Positions 6,510-12,397 of a stretch of DNA of 12,397 bases are shown here, in pieces. Below the pieces are notes generated by a model, which ran no database searches, was not told where the DNA came from, and worked only from the letters and a program-made list of their open reading frames with translations. The stretch's first letter is position 1. The number at the start of each line of letters is the position of its first letter. The position numbers and the translations under genes were made by a program. Source of the stretch: Oscillospiraceae bacterium (GTDB taxonomy: Bacteria > Bacillota > Clostridia > Oscillospirales > Oscillospiraceae); NCBI GenBank assembly GCA_024404735.1, contig JAKSPP010000030.1, positions 1-12,397 on the forward strand, in the 5' to 3' direction.

Positions 6510-8255
6510 ATGCTGAAACTTCTAAAATACCTGAAGGGCTATCGGAAATACGCCCTGATAACGCCTCTGATGATACTTCTTGAGGCCGTGTGTGAGCTTC
6601 TTATGCCCAAATATATGTCCTCGATAATAGATGACGGTATTAATGCGGCCGGCGGCGGAAATATGAACGTTATCCTCGTTACGGGGGGAAAAATGATTCT
6701 TCTCTGTGTCGGTGCCGTTATCTGCGGTATTATTGTAGGCAAGGCCTCGTCAATAGCGGTTCAGGGCTTTGGCTATAATCTTCGTAAGGCAATGTTCGGT
6801 AAAATATCCGAGTTATCCTTTGCGGATATTGACAGATTCTCCTCCGCTTCTCTTATTACAAGAATCACCAACGATGTCAATGTTATCCAGCAGATGGTAA
6901 ATATGGGCCTTCGTATGCTTGTCAGAGCTCCGGCTATGCTTATATTCGCAATCGTTATCTGTTTCGGAATAAACGTAAGACTGACAGTGATTCTCGTAGT
7001 TGCGGTTCCCGTCCTTGCAATCTCCGTTGCAACGCTTATGAACATCTGCCGTAAGCTTTTCGATACAATGCAGAAGAAGATAGACGGCCTTAACCAGTCT
7101 GTTCAGGAAAACCTCATTGCAATAAGAGTTGTAAAGGCTTTTGTCCGCGAGAAGCACGAAAAGGAGAAGTTCCGCAGGGCCAACGACGACCTTACGAATG
7201 CTGCAATAAATGTTGTAACAAAGATAGTTCTCATGATGCCCATTATGATGACTGTCCTTCACGTTGCAATGGTATGCTCTCTGTGGTTCGGCGGTAAGTA
7301 TGTACTTGAGGGAAGCTTCCTTACAGGTGAGCTTTATTCCTTTATCTCTTACATTTCCACGGTTCTCATAAGTATCATGATGCTTTCCATGATTCTTCTC
7401 AATGTTGCAAGAGCCCGTGCCTGTGCAGACAGAATCAACGAGGTTCTGGAGACAATCCCCGATATCACCGATACGGAAACCGAGCCGGAAAACGGCTATC
7501 CCGGAGCAACAGGTGCCGTAGCCTTTGAGAATGTCTCCTTCAAATATGCCAAAACAGGAACAGGAGACGATGTTCTCAATAACATCAGCTTCTCTGTCGC
7601 GCCGGGAAGCTTTGTGGCGATTGTCGGAGGAACAGGCGTCGGTAAGTCCTCTCTTGTTAACCTGATTCCCCGTTTCTATGATGTAACGGGAGGAAGCGTG
7701 AAGGTTGACGGCCTTGATGTAAGAAGCTACGGCCTTGATGAGCTTCGCTCCAGAATAGGAATGGTTCTTCAGAACAACGTCCTTTTCTCCGGAACCGTAA
7801 GGGAAAATATGCTCTGGGGCAAAGAGGACGCAAGTGATGAGGAAATCGCTCAGGCACTTAAAAATGCCATGATTTATGACACCATTATGTCTTTCCCGGA
7901 GGGACTGGACACAATGCTTGATCAGGGCGGTGTAAACCTGTCCGGCGGTCAGAAGCAGCGTCTTTGCATTGCAAGAGCCATGCTCAGAAAACCCGCAATT
8001 CTTATTCTCGATGACTCCACATCCGCAGTTGACAGTGCAACAGAGGCGGAAATCAGGAAATCCTTCCAGGAGAATCTTGATGGCACAACCGTAATCATCA
8101 TCGCCCAGAGAATAAGCTCTGTAAGATATGCAGATTCGATTATTGTTCTGGAGGATGATCATATTGCCGGAATGGGAACTCACGATGAGCTCCTTTCTTC
8201 CTGCGATGTTTATAAGGAAATCTACGATTCTCAGCAGGAGGGGGTGAGTGAATAA
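6510..8255 (+). CDS. Heterodimeric ABC exporter, half with degenerate ATP site
   Basis: A 581-residue half-transporter: transmembrane domain about residues 15-300, ATP-binding domain about 335-575. Motifs are Walker A GGTGVGKSS (373-381), Q-loop Gln421, canonical signature LSGGQ (477-481), Walker B ILILDD with Asp502 in place of the catalytic Glu, and Gln533 in place of the H-loop His. These losses mark the degenerate partner of heterodimeric exporters such as TM287/288, LmrCD and BmrCD. The cargo (drug, lipid or peptide) cannot be read from sequence. The ATG at 6510 matches the MLKLLKYLKGY start usual for homologues; GGA lies six bases upstream. An in-frame TTG at 6483 would add nine residues and falls near the expected RNA start. 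The stop overlaps the partner's ATG by one base. Confidence 0.94.
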   Translation: MLKLLKYLKGYRKYALITPLMILLEAVCELLMPKYMSSIIDDGINAAGGGNMNVILVTGGKMILLCVGAVICGIIVGKASSIAVQGFGYNLRKAMFGKISELSFADIDRFSSASLITRITNDVNVIQQMVNMGLRMLVRAPAMLIFAIVICFGINVRLTVILVVAVPVLAISVATLMNICRKLFDTMQKKIDGLNQSVQENLIAIRVVKAFVREKHEKEKFRRANDDLTNAAINVVTKIVLMMPIMMTVLHVAMVCSLWFGGKYVLEGSFLTGELYSFISYISTVLISIMMLSMILLNVARARACADRINEVLETIPDITDTETEPENGYPGATGAVAFENVSFKYAKTGTGDDVLNNISFSVAPGSFVAIVGGTGVGKSSLVNLIPRFYDVTGGSVKVDGLDVRSYGLDELRSRIGMVLQNNVLFSGTVRENMLWGKEDASDEEIAQALKNAMIYDTIMSFPEGLDTMLDQGGVNLSGGQKQRLCIARAMLRKPAILILDDSTSAVDSATEAEIRKSFQENLDGTTVIIIAQRISSVRYADSIIVLEDDHIAGMGTHDELLSSCDVYKEIYDSQQEGVSE

Positions 8256-10189
8256 TGAGTCAGAAGCCCGAAAATAAGGATAAGTACACAATAAAGGAAG
8301 GTCAGGGCCCAAAGCCTCAGGGCGGTCCCGGTCCCCGTGGCTTCGGTAAGCCCAAGGAACTCAAGAAAACCGTTAAGAGAATTCTTTCATACCTTTCCGA
8401 AAGCAAGCTATCACTTGTTGTCGTTTTTGTTTGTCTTATCGGTACAACGGTAACTAACCTTTACGGCACCTATATGCTCAGACCCATCATCAATAACCTC
8501 GTGGGAGAGGGTGACGTGGAGACCAAGCTCAAAAAGCTTCTCTCTTCCATTATCCTTCTGCTCATTGTATATCTCCTCTGTGCGGTATTCCAGTATTTCC
8601 AGAGTGCCACAATGGCAAAGGTTGCTCTCAGGAGCGCAAACAAGCTAAGAAGTGATCTGTTCTCGGCTCTTGAGAGACAGCCTCTTAAATATTTCGATGC
8701 TCATCCTCACGGCGAGCTTATGAGCCGCTTCACAAACGATGCGGATAATGTCAGCCTTGCAATGGAGCAGAGCCTTGTAAACCTTGTTTCCTCTGTCCTT
8801 ACTTTTGTAGGCGTTATCGCAATGATGCTTATAACCTGCCCCCCTCTGTTCATTGTAACCGTTCTGGTCTGCTTTGCTTCCATGATGGTATTCAAAACCT
8901 TCGGAGGAAAGAGCCGTATTTACTTCAAAAAGCAGCAGAGAGCTCTGGGCCAGCTTAACGGCAACATTCAGGAGACAATTGAAGGCCTTAAGGTTGTAAA
9001 GGCATTTACCCACGAAAAGGCCTCAAACGAGGAGTTTGACAGGCTCAATAAGGAATTCAGGGAGGCTGCCGCAACTGCAAGCTTCAACTCCGGAATTATT
9101 ATGCCTATCTCCATGACTCTTAATAATGCGGGCTATGCACTGACGGCAATCGTCGGTGGCTTCCTTGCAATCGTAAGAGGCTTCGACCTTGGCGGCTTTG
9201 CGGCATATCTCATGTATGCAAAGCAGGTAGGCCGTCCCATTATGCAGATTTCCCAGGAGGCAACCTCCGTTCTTTCCGCTCTTGCAGGTGCCGAGCGTAT
9301 TTTCGAGGTTATGGATTCCGAGCCCGAGATAGACGAAGGCAAGGTAACTCTTGTTTCTCTTGACGGCTACGGAAAGGAAATTGACAATGAGAGAAATGCC
9401 GCATCAAAGGCATGGAAAAAGCCCCTTCCCGACGGAAGCTTTGAGTATATTCCCGTTAAGGGTGAGGTAGTGCTGAAGAATGTTTTCTTCTCATATGTGG
9501 AAGGAAAGCCTGTTCTGAAGGATATCTCCGTTTCTGCAAAGCCGGGCCAGAAAATTGCCTTTGTCGGTTCAACAGGTGCCGGTAAGACAACCGTTACAAA
9601 CCTAATTAACCGTTTCTATGAGACAAATTCGGGCTTAATTACCTACGACGGTATTGATATCAGGGAAATCGAAAAGGATTCTCTCCGCCGCTCTCTCGGT
9701 GCCGTTTTGCAGGATACCCACCTCTTTACAGGTACCGTTATGGATAACATCCGTTACGGAAGACTCGATGCCAATGACGAAGAGTGCGTCATTGCCTCCC
9801 AGACCGCAAATGCCCACAGCTTTGTCAGAAGGCTTCCCGATGGCTACCACACCATGATCACAGGTGACGGAGCCAACCTCTCACAGGGTCAGAGACAGCT
9901 TCTCGCCATTGCAAGAGCCGCTGTTGCAGAGCCTCCTGTTATGGTTCTCGATGAGGCAACAAGCTCCATCGATACAAGAACGGAAAGACATATCCAGCAG
10001 GGTATGGATGCCCTTATGCTCGGAAGAACAGTCTTCATCATCGCCCACAGACTATCAACGGTACGCTCTGCAGACTGCATAGTGGTCATCGAAAACGGTG
10101 AAATCTGTGAAATGGGCAACCATGAGGAGCTTCTCCGTCAGGAAGGCAGGTATTACAGACTCTATACCGGTCAGAACATTCTCTCATAA
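8255..10189 (+). CDS. Heterodimeric ABC exporter, half with catalytic ATP site
   Basis: A 644-residue half-transporter: transmembrane domain about residues 50-345, ATP-binding domain about 402-640. Walker A GSTGAGKTT (438-446), Walker B VMVLDE with catalytic Glu567, and H-loop His598 are intact, whereas the signature is LSQGQ (542-546) instead of LSGGQ. This is the complement of the upstream half: one competent site pairs this Walker A/B with the partner's LSGGQ, and one degenerate site pairs LSQGQ with the partner's altered motifs. A Gly/Pro-rich, basic N-terminal tail (about residues 16-35) precedes the first helix, and a linker of about 45 residues separates the domains, as in TM288-like proteins. 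AGGAGGGGGTG before the ATG lies inside the end of the upstream gene; TAATG joins the two, indicating coupled synthesis. Confidence 0.95.
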   Translation: MSQKPENKDKYTIKEGQGPKPQGGPGPRGFGKPKELKKTVKRILSYLSESKLSLVVVFVCLIGTTVTNLYGTYMLRPIINNLVGEGDVETKLKKLLSSIILLLIVYLLCAVFQYFQSATMAKVALRSANKLRSDLFSALERQPLKYFDAHPHGELMSRFTNDADNVSLAMEQSLVNLVSSVLTFVGVIAMMLITCPPLFIVTVLVCFASMMVFKTFGGKSRIYFKKQQRALGQLNGNIQETIEGLKVVKAFTHEKASNEEFDRLNKEFREAAATASFNSGIIMPISMTLNNAGYALTAIVGGFLAIVRGFDLGGFAAYLMYAKQVGRPIMQISQEATSVLSALAGAERIFEVMDSEPEIDEGKVTLVSLDGYGKEIDNERNAASKAWKKPLPDGSFEYIPVKGEVVLKNVFFSYVEGKPVLKDISVSAKPGQKIAFVGSTGAGKTTVTNLINRFYETNSGLITYDGIDIREIEKDSLRRSLGAVLQDTHLFTGTVMDNIRYGRLDANDEECVIASQTANAHSFVRRLPDGYHTMITGDGANLSQGQRQLLAIARAAVAEPPVMVLDEATSSIDTRTERHIQQGMDALMLGRTVFIIAHRLSTVRSADCIVVIENGEICEMGNHEELLRQEGRYYRLYTGQNILS

Positions 10190-10200
10190 TTCTCTCATAA
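10179..10200 (+). repeat. 11-bp tandem duplication at the exporter stop codon
   Basis: TTCTCTCATAA occurs twice in direct succession, at 10179-10189 and 10190-10200. The first copy contains the stop codon of the second exporter gene, so the duplication leaves the protein unchanged. It looks like a recent slippage event. Confidence 0.85.
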
Positions 10201-10217
10201 TTATTGATTATTAAAAA

Positions 10218-10258
10218 CCCATCCGGGAAGGGGATTTGGTGCCCTTTCCCAGGATGGG
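10218..10258. terminator. Long hairpin after the exporter operon, U-tract only on minus strand
   Basis: Arms 10218-10233 and 10242-10258 form a stem of about 16 bp with one bulged A and a G-T pair, around an 8-base loop. Downstream on the plus strand there is no immediate T run, while on the minus strand the stem is followed by TTTTT. It probably helps end exporter transcription, but by sequence it is a better minus-strand terminator. Confidence 0.5.
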
Positions 10259-10309
10259 CGGGCATTTCCCGATAAAGAGAAATTTTTTCCCGAAAAAGCA
10301 AAATAAAAC

Positions 10310-10338
10310 TTGACTTATCCCCTTATTGCTGTTATACT
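10310..10338 (+). promoter_or_regulatory. Promoter of infC-rpmI-rplT
   Basis: TTGACT (10310-10315) and TATACT (10333-10338) are 17 bases apart, each one base off consensus. RNA should begin near 10345, giving a leader of about 175 bases before infC. Confidence 0.85.
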
Positions 10339-10344
10339 TCCATA

Positions 10345-10490
10345 GGTAAAACAAAGAAGTCAGGATGGCATCCCGGCTCACCCGGCCGCAAAAGGCGCGC
10401 AGGGTTAATAATTTCCCGTTTGAGCCACAGTAGTTAAGCGGGTTATTTTTGTGTGCGGATGCTTTCTTAAAAAGAGTATCTGCTTTTTTT
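10345..10490 (+). ncRNA. infC operon leader, probable L20-type autoregulatory attenuator
   Basis: The stretch between the promoter and infC has no conserved gene and contains several possible stems. GGCTCA (10375-10380) matches TGAGCC (10421-10426). CCCG (10415-10418) with CGGG (10439-10442), extended by AATAA (10407-10411) and TTATT (10443-10447), would enclose the second arm of that stem, giving a pseudoknot. It ends in the terminator at 10455-10490. In Bacillota, ribosomal protein L20 is known to repress this operon through such a leader by favouring the terminator, and the rplT gene for L20 is downstream. The assignment rests on position and hand-folded stems only. Confidence 0.7.
10455..10490 (+). 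terminator. Terminator hairpin inside the infC leader
   Basis: GCGGATGCT (10455-10463) pairs with AGTATCTGC (10475-10483), nine pairs of which two are G-T, followed by seven T. It lies upstream of the infC ribosome site, so it must be bypassed for operon expression, which is the mark of an attenuator. Confidence 0.82.
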
Positions 10491-10507
10491 GTTTTCAAAT
10501 TCATTTC

Positions 10508-10524
10508 GGAGGTGTTCGAATATA
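10508..10524 (+). promoter_or_regulatory. Ribosome binding site and AUA start codon of infC
   Basis: GGAGGT at 10508-10513 is the only strong ribosome site, and no ATG, GTG or TTG lies in frame between it and the conserved LVNEEI region of IF3. The in-frame ATA at 10522-10524, nine bases after GGAGG, is the best start. An in-frame TTG at 10489 would start in the terminator T-run, ahead of the ribosome site. Confidence 0.72.
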
Positions 10525-11037
10525 GCAAACCTTGATCATCTTGTTAACGAGGAAATAGAGGCAGAGGAGCTTCGCCTTATCGGTGAGGACGGCCAGCAGC
10601 TCGGTATTATGTCTTCCGAGGAGGCCCAGAAGATTGCCGATGAAAAGAGCATGGATCTTGTTATGATTGCTCCCGGCTCAAATCCCCCCGTTTGCAAAAT
10701 TATGGACTACGGTAAATACCGTTTTGAGCAGACCAAAAGAGAAAAAGAGGCAAAGAAAAACCAGCGTATCATCGAGGTCAAGGAGATTCGTATGTCTCCC
10801 TCCATTGATGAGAACGATGTTAACACCAAGCTTCGTGCAGCCATGAAGTTCCTTTCCGACGGAGACAGAGTTAAGGTAACCGTTCGTTTCCGCGGTAGAG
10901 AAATGGCTCACACAAACCTCGGTGAGGTTCTTCTTACAGATTTCGCCGAAAAGTGCTCTGAGGTCGCAACTCTCGATAAGAATCCCAAGCTTGAGGGAAG
11001 AAACATGTCCATCTTCCTATCACCCAAGGCCAAATAA
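10522..11037 (+). CDS. infC: Translation initiation factor IF-3
   Basis: A 171-residue protein when read from the ATA, the normal length for IF3. IF3 binds the 30S subunit, prevents early 50S joining and rejects wrong start codons. The N-terminal domain shows LVNEEI and ELRLIGEDGQQLGIMSSEEAQ (about residues 7-37). The GSNPPVCKIMDYGKYRFEQ segment leads into the lysine-rich linker (KREKEAKKNQ), and the C-terminal domain has VKEIRMSPSIDENDVNTKLR and the VKVTVRFRGREMAH stretch. A non-ATG start (usually AUU) is known for infC in other bacteria, where IF3 represses its own synthesis by discriminating against that codon; AUA fits this scheme. It is the first gene of the operon, 63 bases before rpmI, under the leader attenuator. 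Confidence 0.96.
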   Translation: MANLDHLVNEEIEAEELRLIGEDGQQLGIMSSEEAQKIADEKSMDLVMIAPGSNPPVCKIMDYGKYRFEQTKREKEAKKNQRIIEVKEIRMSPSIDENDVNTKLRAAMKFLSDGDRVKVTVRFRGREMAHTNLGEVLLTDFAEKCSEVATLDKNPKLEGRNMSIFLSPKAK

Positions 11038-11100
11038 TTTCGAACACTCATTTCTTATTGCAAACATTAACTTGTTAAACCAAGGAAGGAGAACAATATA

Positions 11101-11304
11101 ATGCCCAAACTTAAAACCCACAGCGGCGCTAAGAAGAGATTTTCTCTTACTAAGACCGGCAAGGTAAAGCGCGCACACGCATTTAAGAGCCATCTGCTCA
11201 ACGGACACGGAAAGACCACCAAGCGTAAGAGAGGCCTCCGCAAGAGTGCCATCGCAGACGTAACCAACGAGTCTGCAATCAAGCGCATGATTCCCTATAA
11301 ATAA
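11101..11304 (+). CDS. rpmI: 50S ribosomal protein L35 (bL35)
   Basis: A 67-residue basic protein of the 50S subunit, close to the usual 64-66 residues. The family pattern MPKLKTHSGAKKRFSLTKTG and the HLLNGHGKTTKRKRGLR stretch (about residues 32-48) are clear. The ATG has AAGGAGAACAATATA in front, with the AGGAG about ten bases away. It lies between infC and rplT in the order conserved across bacteria, 14 bases before rplT. Confidence 0.98.
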   Translation: MPKLKTHSGAKKRFSLTKTGKVKRAHAFKSHLLNGHGKTTKRKRGLRKSAIADVTNESAIKRMIPYK

Positions 11305-11318
11305 GGAGGCACTTAGAA

Positions 11319-11672
11319 ATGGCAAGAGTTAAGGGCGCGATGATGACGCGCAAGCACAGAAATAAGGTTCTCGGTCTCGCTAAGGGCTACTGGGGAGCCA
11401 AGTCCAAGCACTACAAAATGGCCAACCAGGCTGTTATGAAGTCCGGTCGTTACGCATACATCGGACGTAAGATGAAGAAGAGAGACTTCCGCTCTCTTTG
11501 GATTACCCGTATTTCTGCCGGTGCAAAGGCAAACGGCATGAACTACTCCACCCTTATGCACGGTCTCAAGCTTGCCGGTATCGATATGAACCGCAAGATG
11601 ATTTCCGAGCTGGCTGTTAACGAGCCCGCCGCTTTCACCGCACTCTGCGAGAAGGCAAAGGCTGCTCTTTAA
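11319..11672 (+). CDS. rplT: 50S ribosomal protein L20 (bL20)
   Basis: A 117-residue basic protein needed early in assembly of the 50S subunit, of normal length. MARVKGAMMTRKHRNKVLGL, GYWGAKSKHYKMANQAVMKS and the YAYIGRKMKKRDFR region identify the family; SALVE-like globular C-terminal sequence follows from about residue 60 (INRISAGAK equivalent TRISAGAKANG). The long N-terminal basic arm binds 23S rRNA. In other bacteria L20 also binds its own operon mRNA to limit expression, which suits the leader upstream of infC. AAGGAGG lies nine bases before the ATG. It is the last gene of the operon, followed by a terminator. Confidence 0.98.
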   Translation: MARVKGAMMTRKHRNKVLGLAKGYWGAKSKHYKMANQAVMKSGRYAYIGRKMKKRDFRSLWITRISAGAKANGMNYSTLMHGLKLAGIDMNRKMISELAVNEPAAFTALCEKAKAAL

Positions 11673-11694
11673 TCTGAAGCTGCAATAATAAGAT

Positions 11695-11732
11695 AAGCTC
11701 CTTCGTCCGATTCGGGAGGAAGGAGCTTTTTT
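11695..11732 (+). terminator. Intrinsic terminator of the infC-rpmI-rplT operon
   Basis: AAGCTCCTTC and GAAGGAGCTT form a 10-bp stem at 11695-11704 and 11719-11728, with three further pairs after a mismatch, followed by a run of six T. It is 22 bases after the rplT stop. Confidence 0.92.
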
Positions 11733-11742
11733 GTATAACGAA

Positions 11743-11765
11743 AACCACGCGATAGTCGCGTGGTT
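11743..11765 (+). repeat. Left-end hairpin of the IS200-like element
   Basis: AACCACGCGA, loop TAG, TCGCGTGGTT: a perfect 10-bp stem. Subterminal hairpins of this kind are what IS200/IS605 transposases recognise at the ends. It lacks a T run on the plus strand, so it is not a plus-strand terminator. Confidence 0.75.
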
Positions 11766-11798
11766 CAAAAAAGCTTAAGCGATGAGGAAGAAAAGAAA

Positions 11799-11857
11799 CT
11801 CCTTTTGCGTAAAATGAAGATGCGGTCTGCCAACTGCACCAACAAACGCAAAAGGAG
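11799..11857 (+). promoter_or_regulatory. mRNA hairpin masking the transposase ribosome site
   Basis: CTCCTTTTGCGT (11799-11810) is the exact complement of ACGCAAAAGGAG (11846-11857), a 12-bp stem with a 35-base loop. The right arm contains most of the AAAGGAGG ribosome site of the transposase, so translation should be repressed. Sequestering the ribosome site in this way is known for IS200. Confidence 0.85.
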
Positions 11858-11867
11858 GACATTCAGA

Positions 11868-12329
11868 ATGAGCCTGAATGATATAAATAGTTTATCGCAT
11901 ACAAAATGGAATTGCAAGTACCACATTGTGTTTGCACCGAAATATCGAAGGCAAGTGTTTTACAAAGAAAAGAGAGCGGCAGTAGGAAAAATACTGCGGC
12001 AGTTGTGTGAGTGGAAGAATGTAAAAATAGTTGAAGCAGAATGCTGCCCAAACCACATACATATGTTGGTTGAGATACCACCTAAAATGTCCGTATCGAG
12101 CTTTATGGGATACTTGAAAGGAAAAAGCTCGACAATGCTGTATGAGCAATTCGGTGAGTTGAAGTATAAATACAGAAACAGAGAGTTTTGGTGCAAAGGG
12201 TATTATGTGGATACAGTCGGAAAGAACACGAACCGAATTGCGGAGTATATCAAGAATCAATTAAAAGAAGACCAACTCGGTGATCAGCTGACTATGCCGG
12301 AATTTGGCCCTTTTAAGGGCGGCAAGTAA
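11868..12329 (+). CDS. tnpA: IS200/IS605 family Y1 transposase TnpA
   Basis: A 153-residue protein, the usual size for IS200 TnpA, which cuts and rejoins single-stranded DNA at the element ends as a dimer. The HUH metal site is in CCPNHIHMLVE (His63 and His65) and the nucleophile is Tyr127 in RIAEYIKNQ, spacing that matches the IS608 enzyme. The N-terminal HTKWNCKYHIVFAPKYRRQV and the SSFMGYLKGKSS stretch (77-88) are also typical. The start was chosen at the ATG nine bases after GGAGG; the upstream in-frame extension from 11760 would run through the hairpin that masks the ribosome site. The reading frame is intact with all catalytic residues, so the protein may be active. Its AT-richer codons differ from the ribosomal genes beside it, consistent with transfer. 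Confidence 0.96.
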   Translation: MSLNDINSLSHTKWNCKYHIVFAPKYRRQVFYKEKRAAVGKILRQLCEWKNVKIVEAECCPNHIHMLVEIPPKMSVSSFMGYLKGKSSTMLYEQFGELKYKYRNREFWCKGYYVDTVGKNTNRIAEYIKNQLKEDQLGDQLTMPEFGPFKGGK

Positions 12330-12397
12330 CAATCTTACGCAGTTGGCAGATTCGTATTATGCGTTGTACGCATCAGCGAGGAACAAGGGCTATGCCC

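Larger units (their letters stand above)
11741..12397 (+). mobile_element. IS200-like insertion sequence (IS200/IS605 family), right end not resolved
   Basis: A single Y1 transposase gene is flanked by short palindromes instead of inverted terminal repeats, the IS200 arrangement. The left end is probably near the hairpin at 11743-11765, which begins about ten bases after the rplT terminator. On the right, palindromes at 12359-12373 (ATGCGT, TGT, ACGCAT) and 12387-12397 (GGGC, TAT, GCCC) may belong to the right end, but the window stops there, so the boundary is open. No TnpB gene is visible. This family transposes as single-stranded DNA and makes no target duplication, so boundaries need an empty site for comparison. 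Confidence 0.8.

Noticed and set aside
6813..8312. A 499-codon open frame on the minus strand across the first exporter gene
   Set aside because: It lies antisense to a clear ABC half-transporter, has no domain signature and is rich in Cys/His/Ser as expected of a shadow frame.
10489..10521. TTG-initiated N-terminal extension of IF3
   Set aside because: It would begin in the T-run of the leader terminator and place the ribosome site within the coding sequence.
11760..11867. 36-residue N-terminal extension of the transposase
   Set aside because: It has no ribosome site, is not part of the family's known start, and covers the hairpin that masks the real ribosome site.
12307..12320. GCCCTTTTAAGGGC near the transposase stop as a terminator
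   Set aside because: It is inside the coding sequence, has only a short stem and no T run after it.
1..12397. CRISPR array, tRNA, rRNA or prophage genes
   Set aside because: No evenly spaced repeats, no cloverleaf with CCA-ready acceptor and no phage-type proteins were seen on either strand.

Overview
The window looks like a chromosomal segment of a gut-type member of the Clostridia (Bacillota), probably near Ruminococcaceae/Oscillospiraceae. The basis is AGGAGG-type ribosome binding sites almost throughout, the infC-rpmI-rplT operon behind a long leader with an attenuator-like terminator, a Clostridia-type heterodimeric ABC exporter, a fermentative glycyl-radical enzyme beside acetate kinase, and an IS200-type element. 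This lineage is inferred from gene content, not measured.

Layout. (1) 1-506, plus strand: the 3' end of a glycyl-radical enzyme with its own terminator. (2) 570-6369, minus strand: a gene train that reads, in transcription order, ybaK-like deacylase, znuA, znuC, znuB (metal uptake ABC transporter), azlC, azlD (branched-chain amino acid exporter) and ackA, ending in a terminator back to back with that of the glycyl-radical enzyme. A strong promoter precedes the ybaK-like gene and a second one precedes azlC. No terminator is visible between znuB and azlC or between azlD and ackA, so read-through is possible. (3) 6434-10189, plus strand: two overlapping genes for the halves of a heterodimeric ABC exporter, behind a TTGACA promoter whose -35 box lies inside a perfect 9+9 bp dyad. 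(4) 10310-11732, plus strand: the infC-rpmI-rplT operon, with a sigma-A-type promoter, a structured leader ending in a terminator-like hairpin, an infC that appears to start with AUA, and a final terminator. (5) 11741-12397, plus strand: an IS200-like element with a Y1/HUH transposase, cut off by the window end.

How the parts relate. The two metabolic genes at the left fit mixed-acid fermentation: glycyl-radical chemistry, and ATP formation from acetyl phosphate. The metal transporter has its lipoprotein, ATPase and permease in one tightly coupled operon. The exporter halves carry complementary degenerate ATP-site motifs, so they should form one asymmetric complex. The translation operon shows two likely feedback features known from other bacteria: an L20-type leader upstream and a rare start codon on infC. 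I see no clearly undescribed multi-gene system. The parts most worth a second look are the operator-like dyad, the infC leader and start codon, the His/Cys-rich tail of ZnuC, and the ribosome-site-masking hairpin of the IS element.
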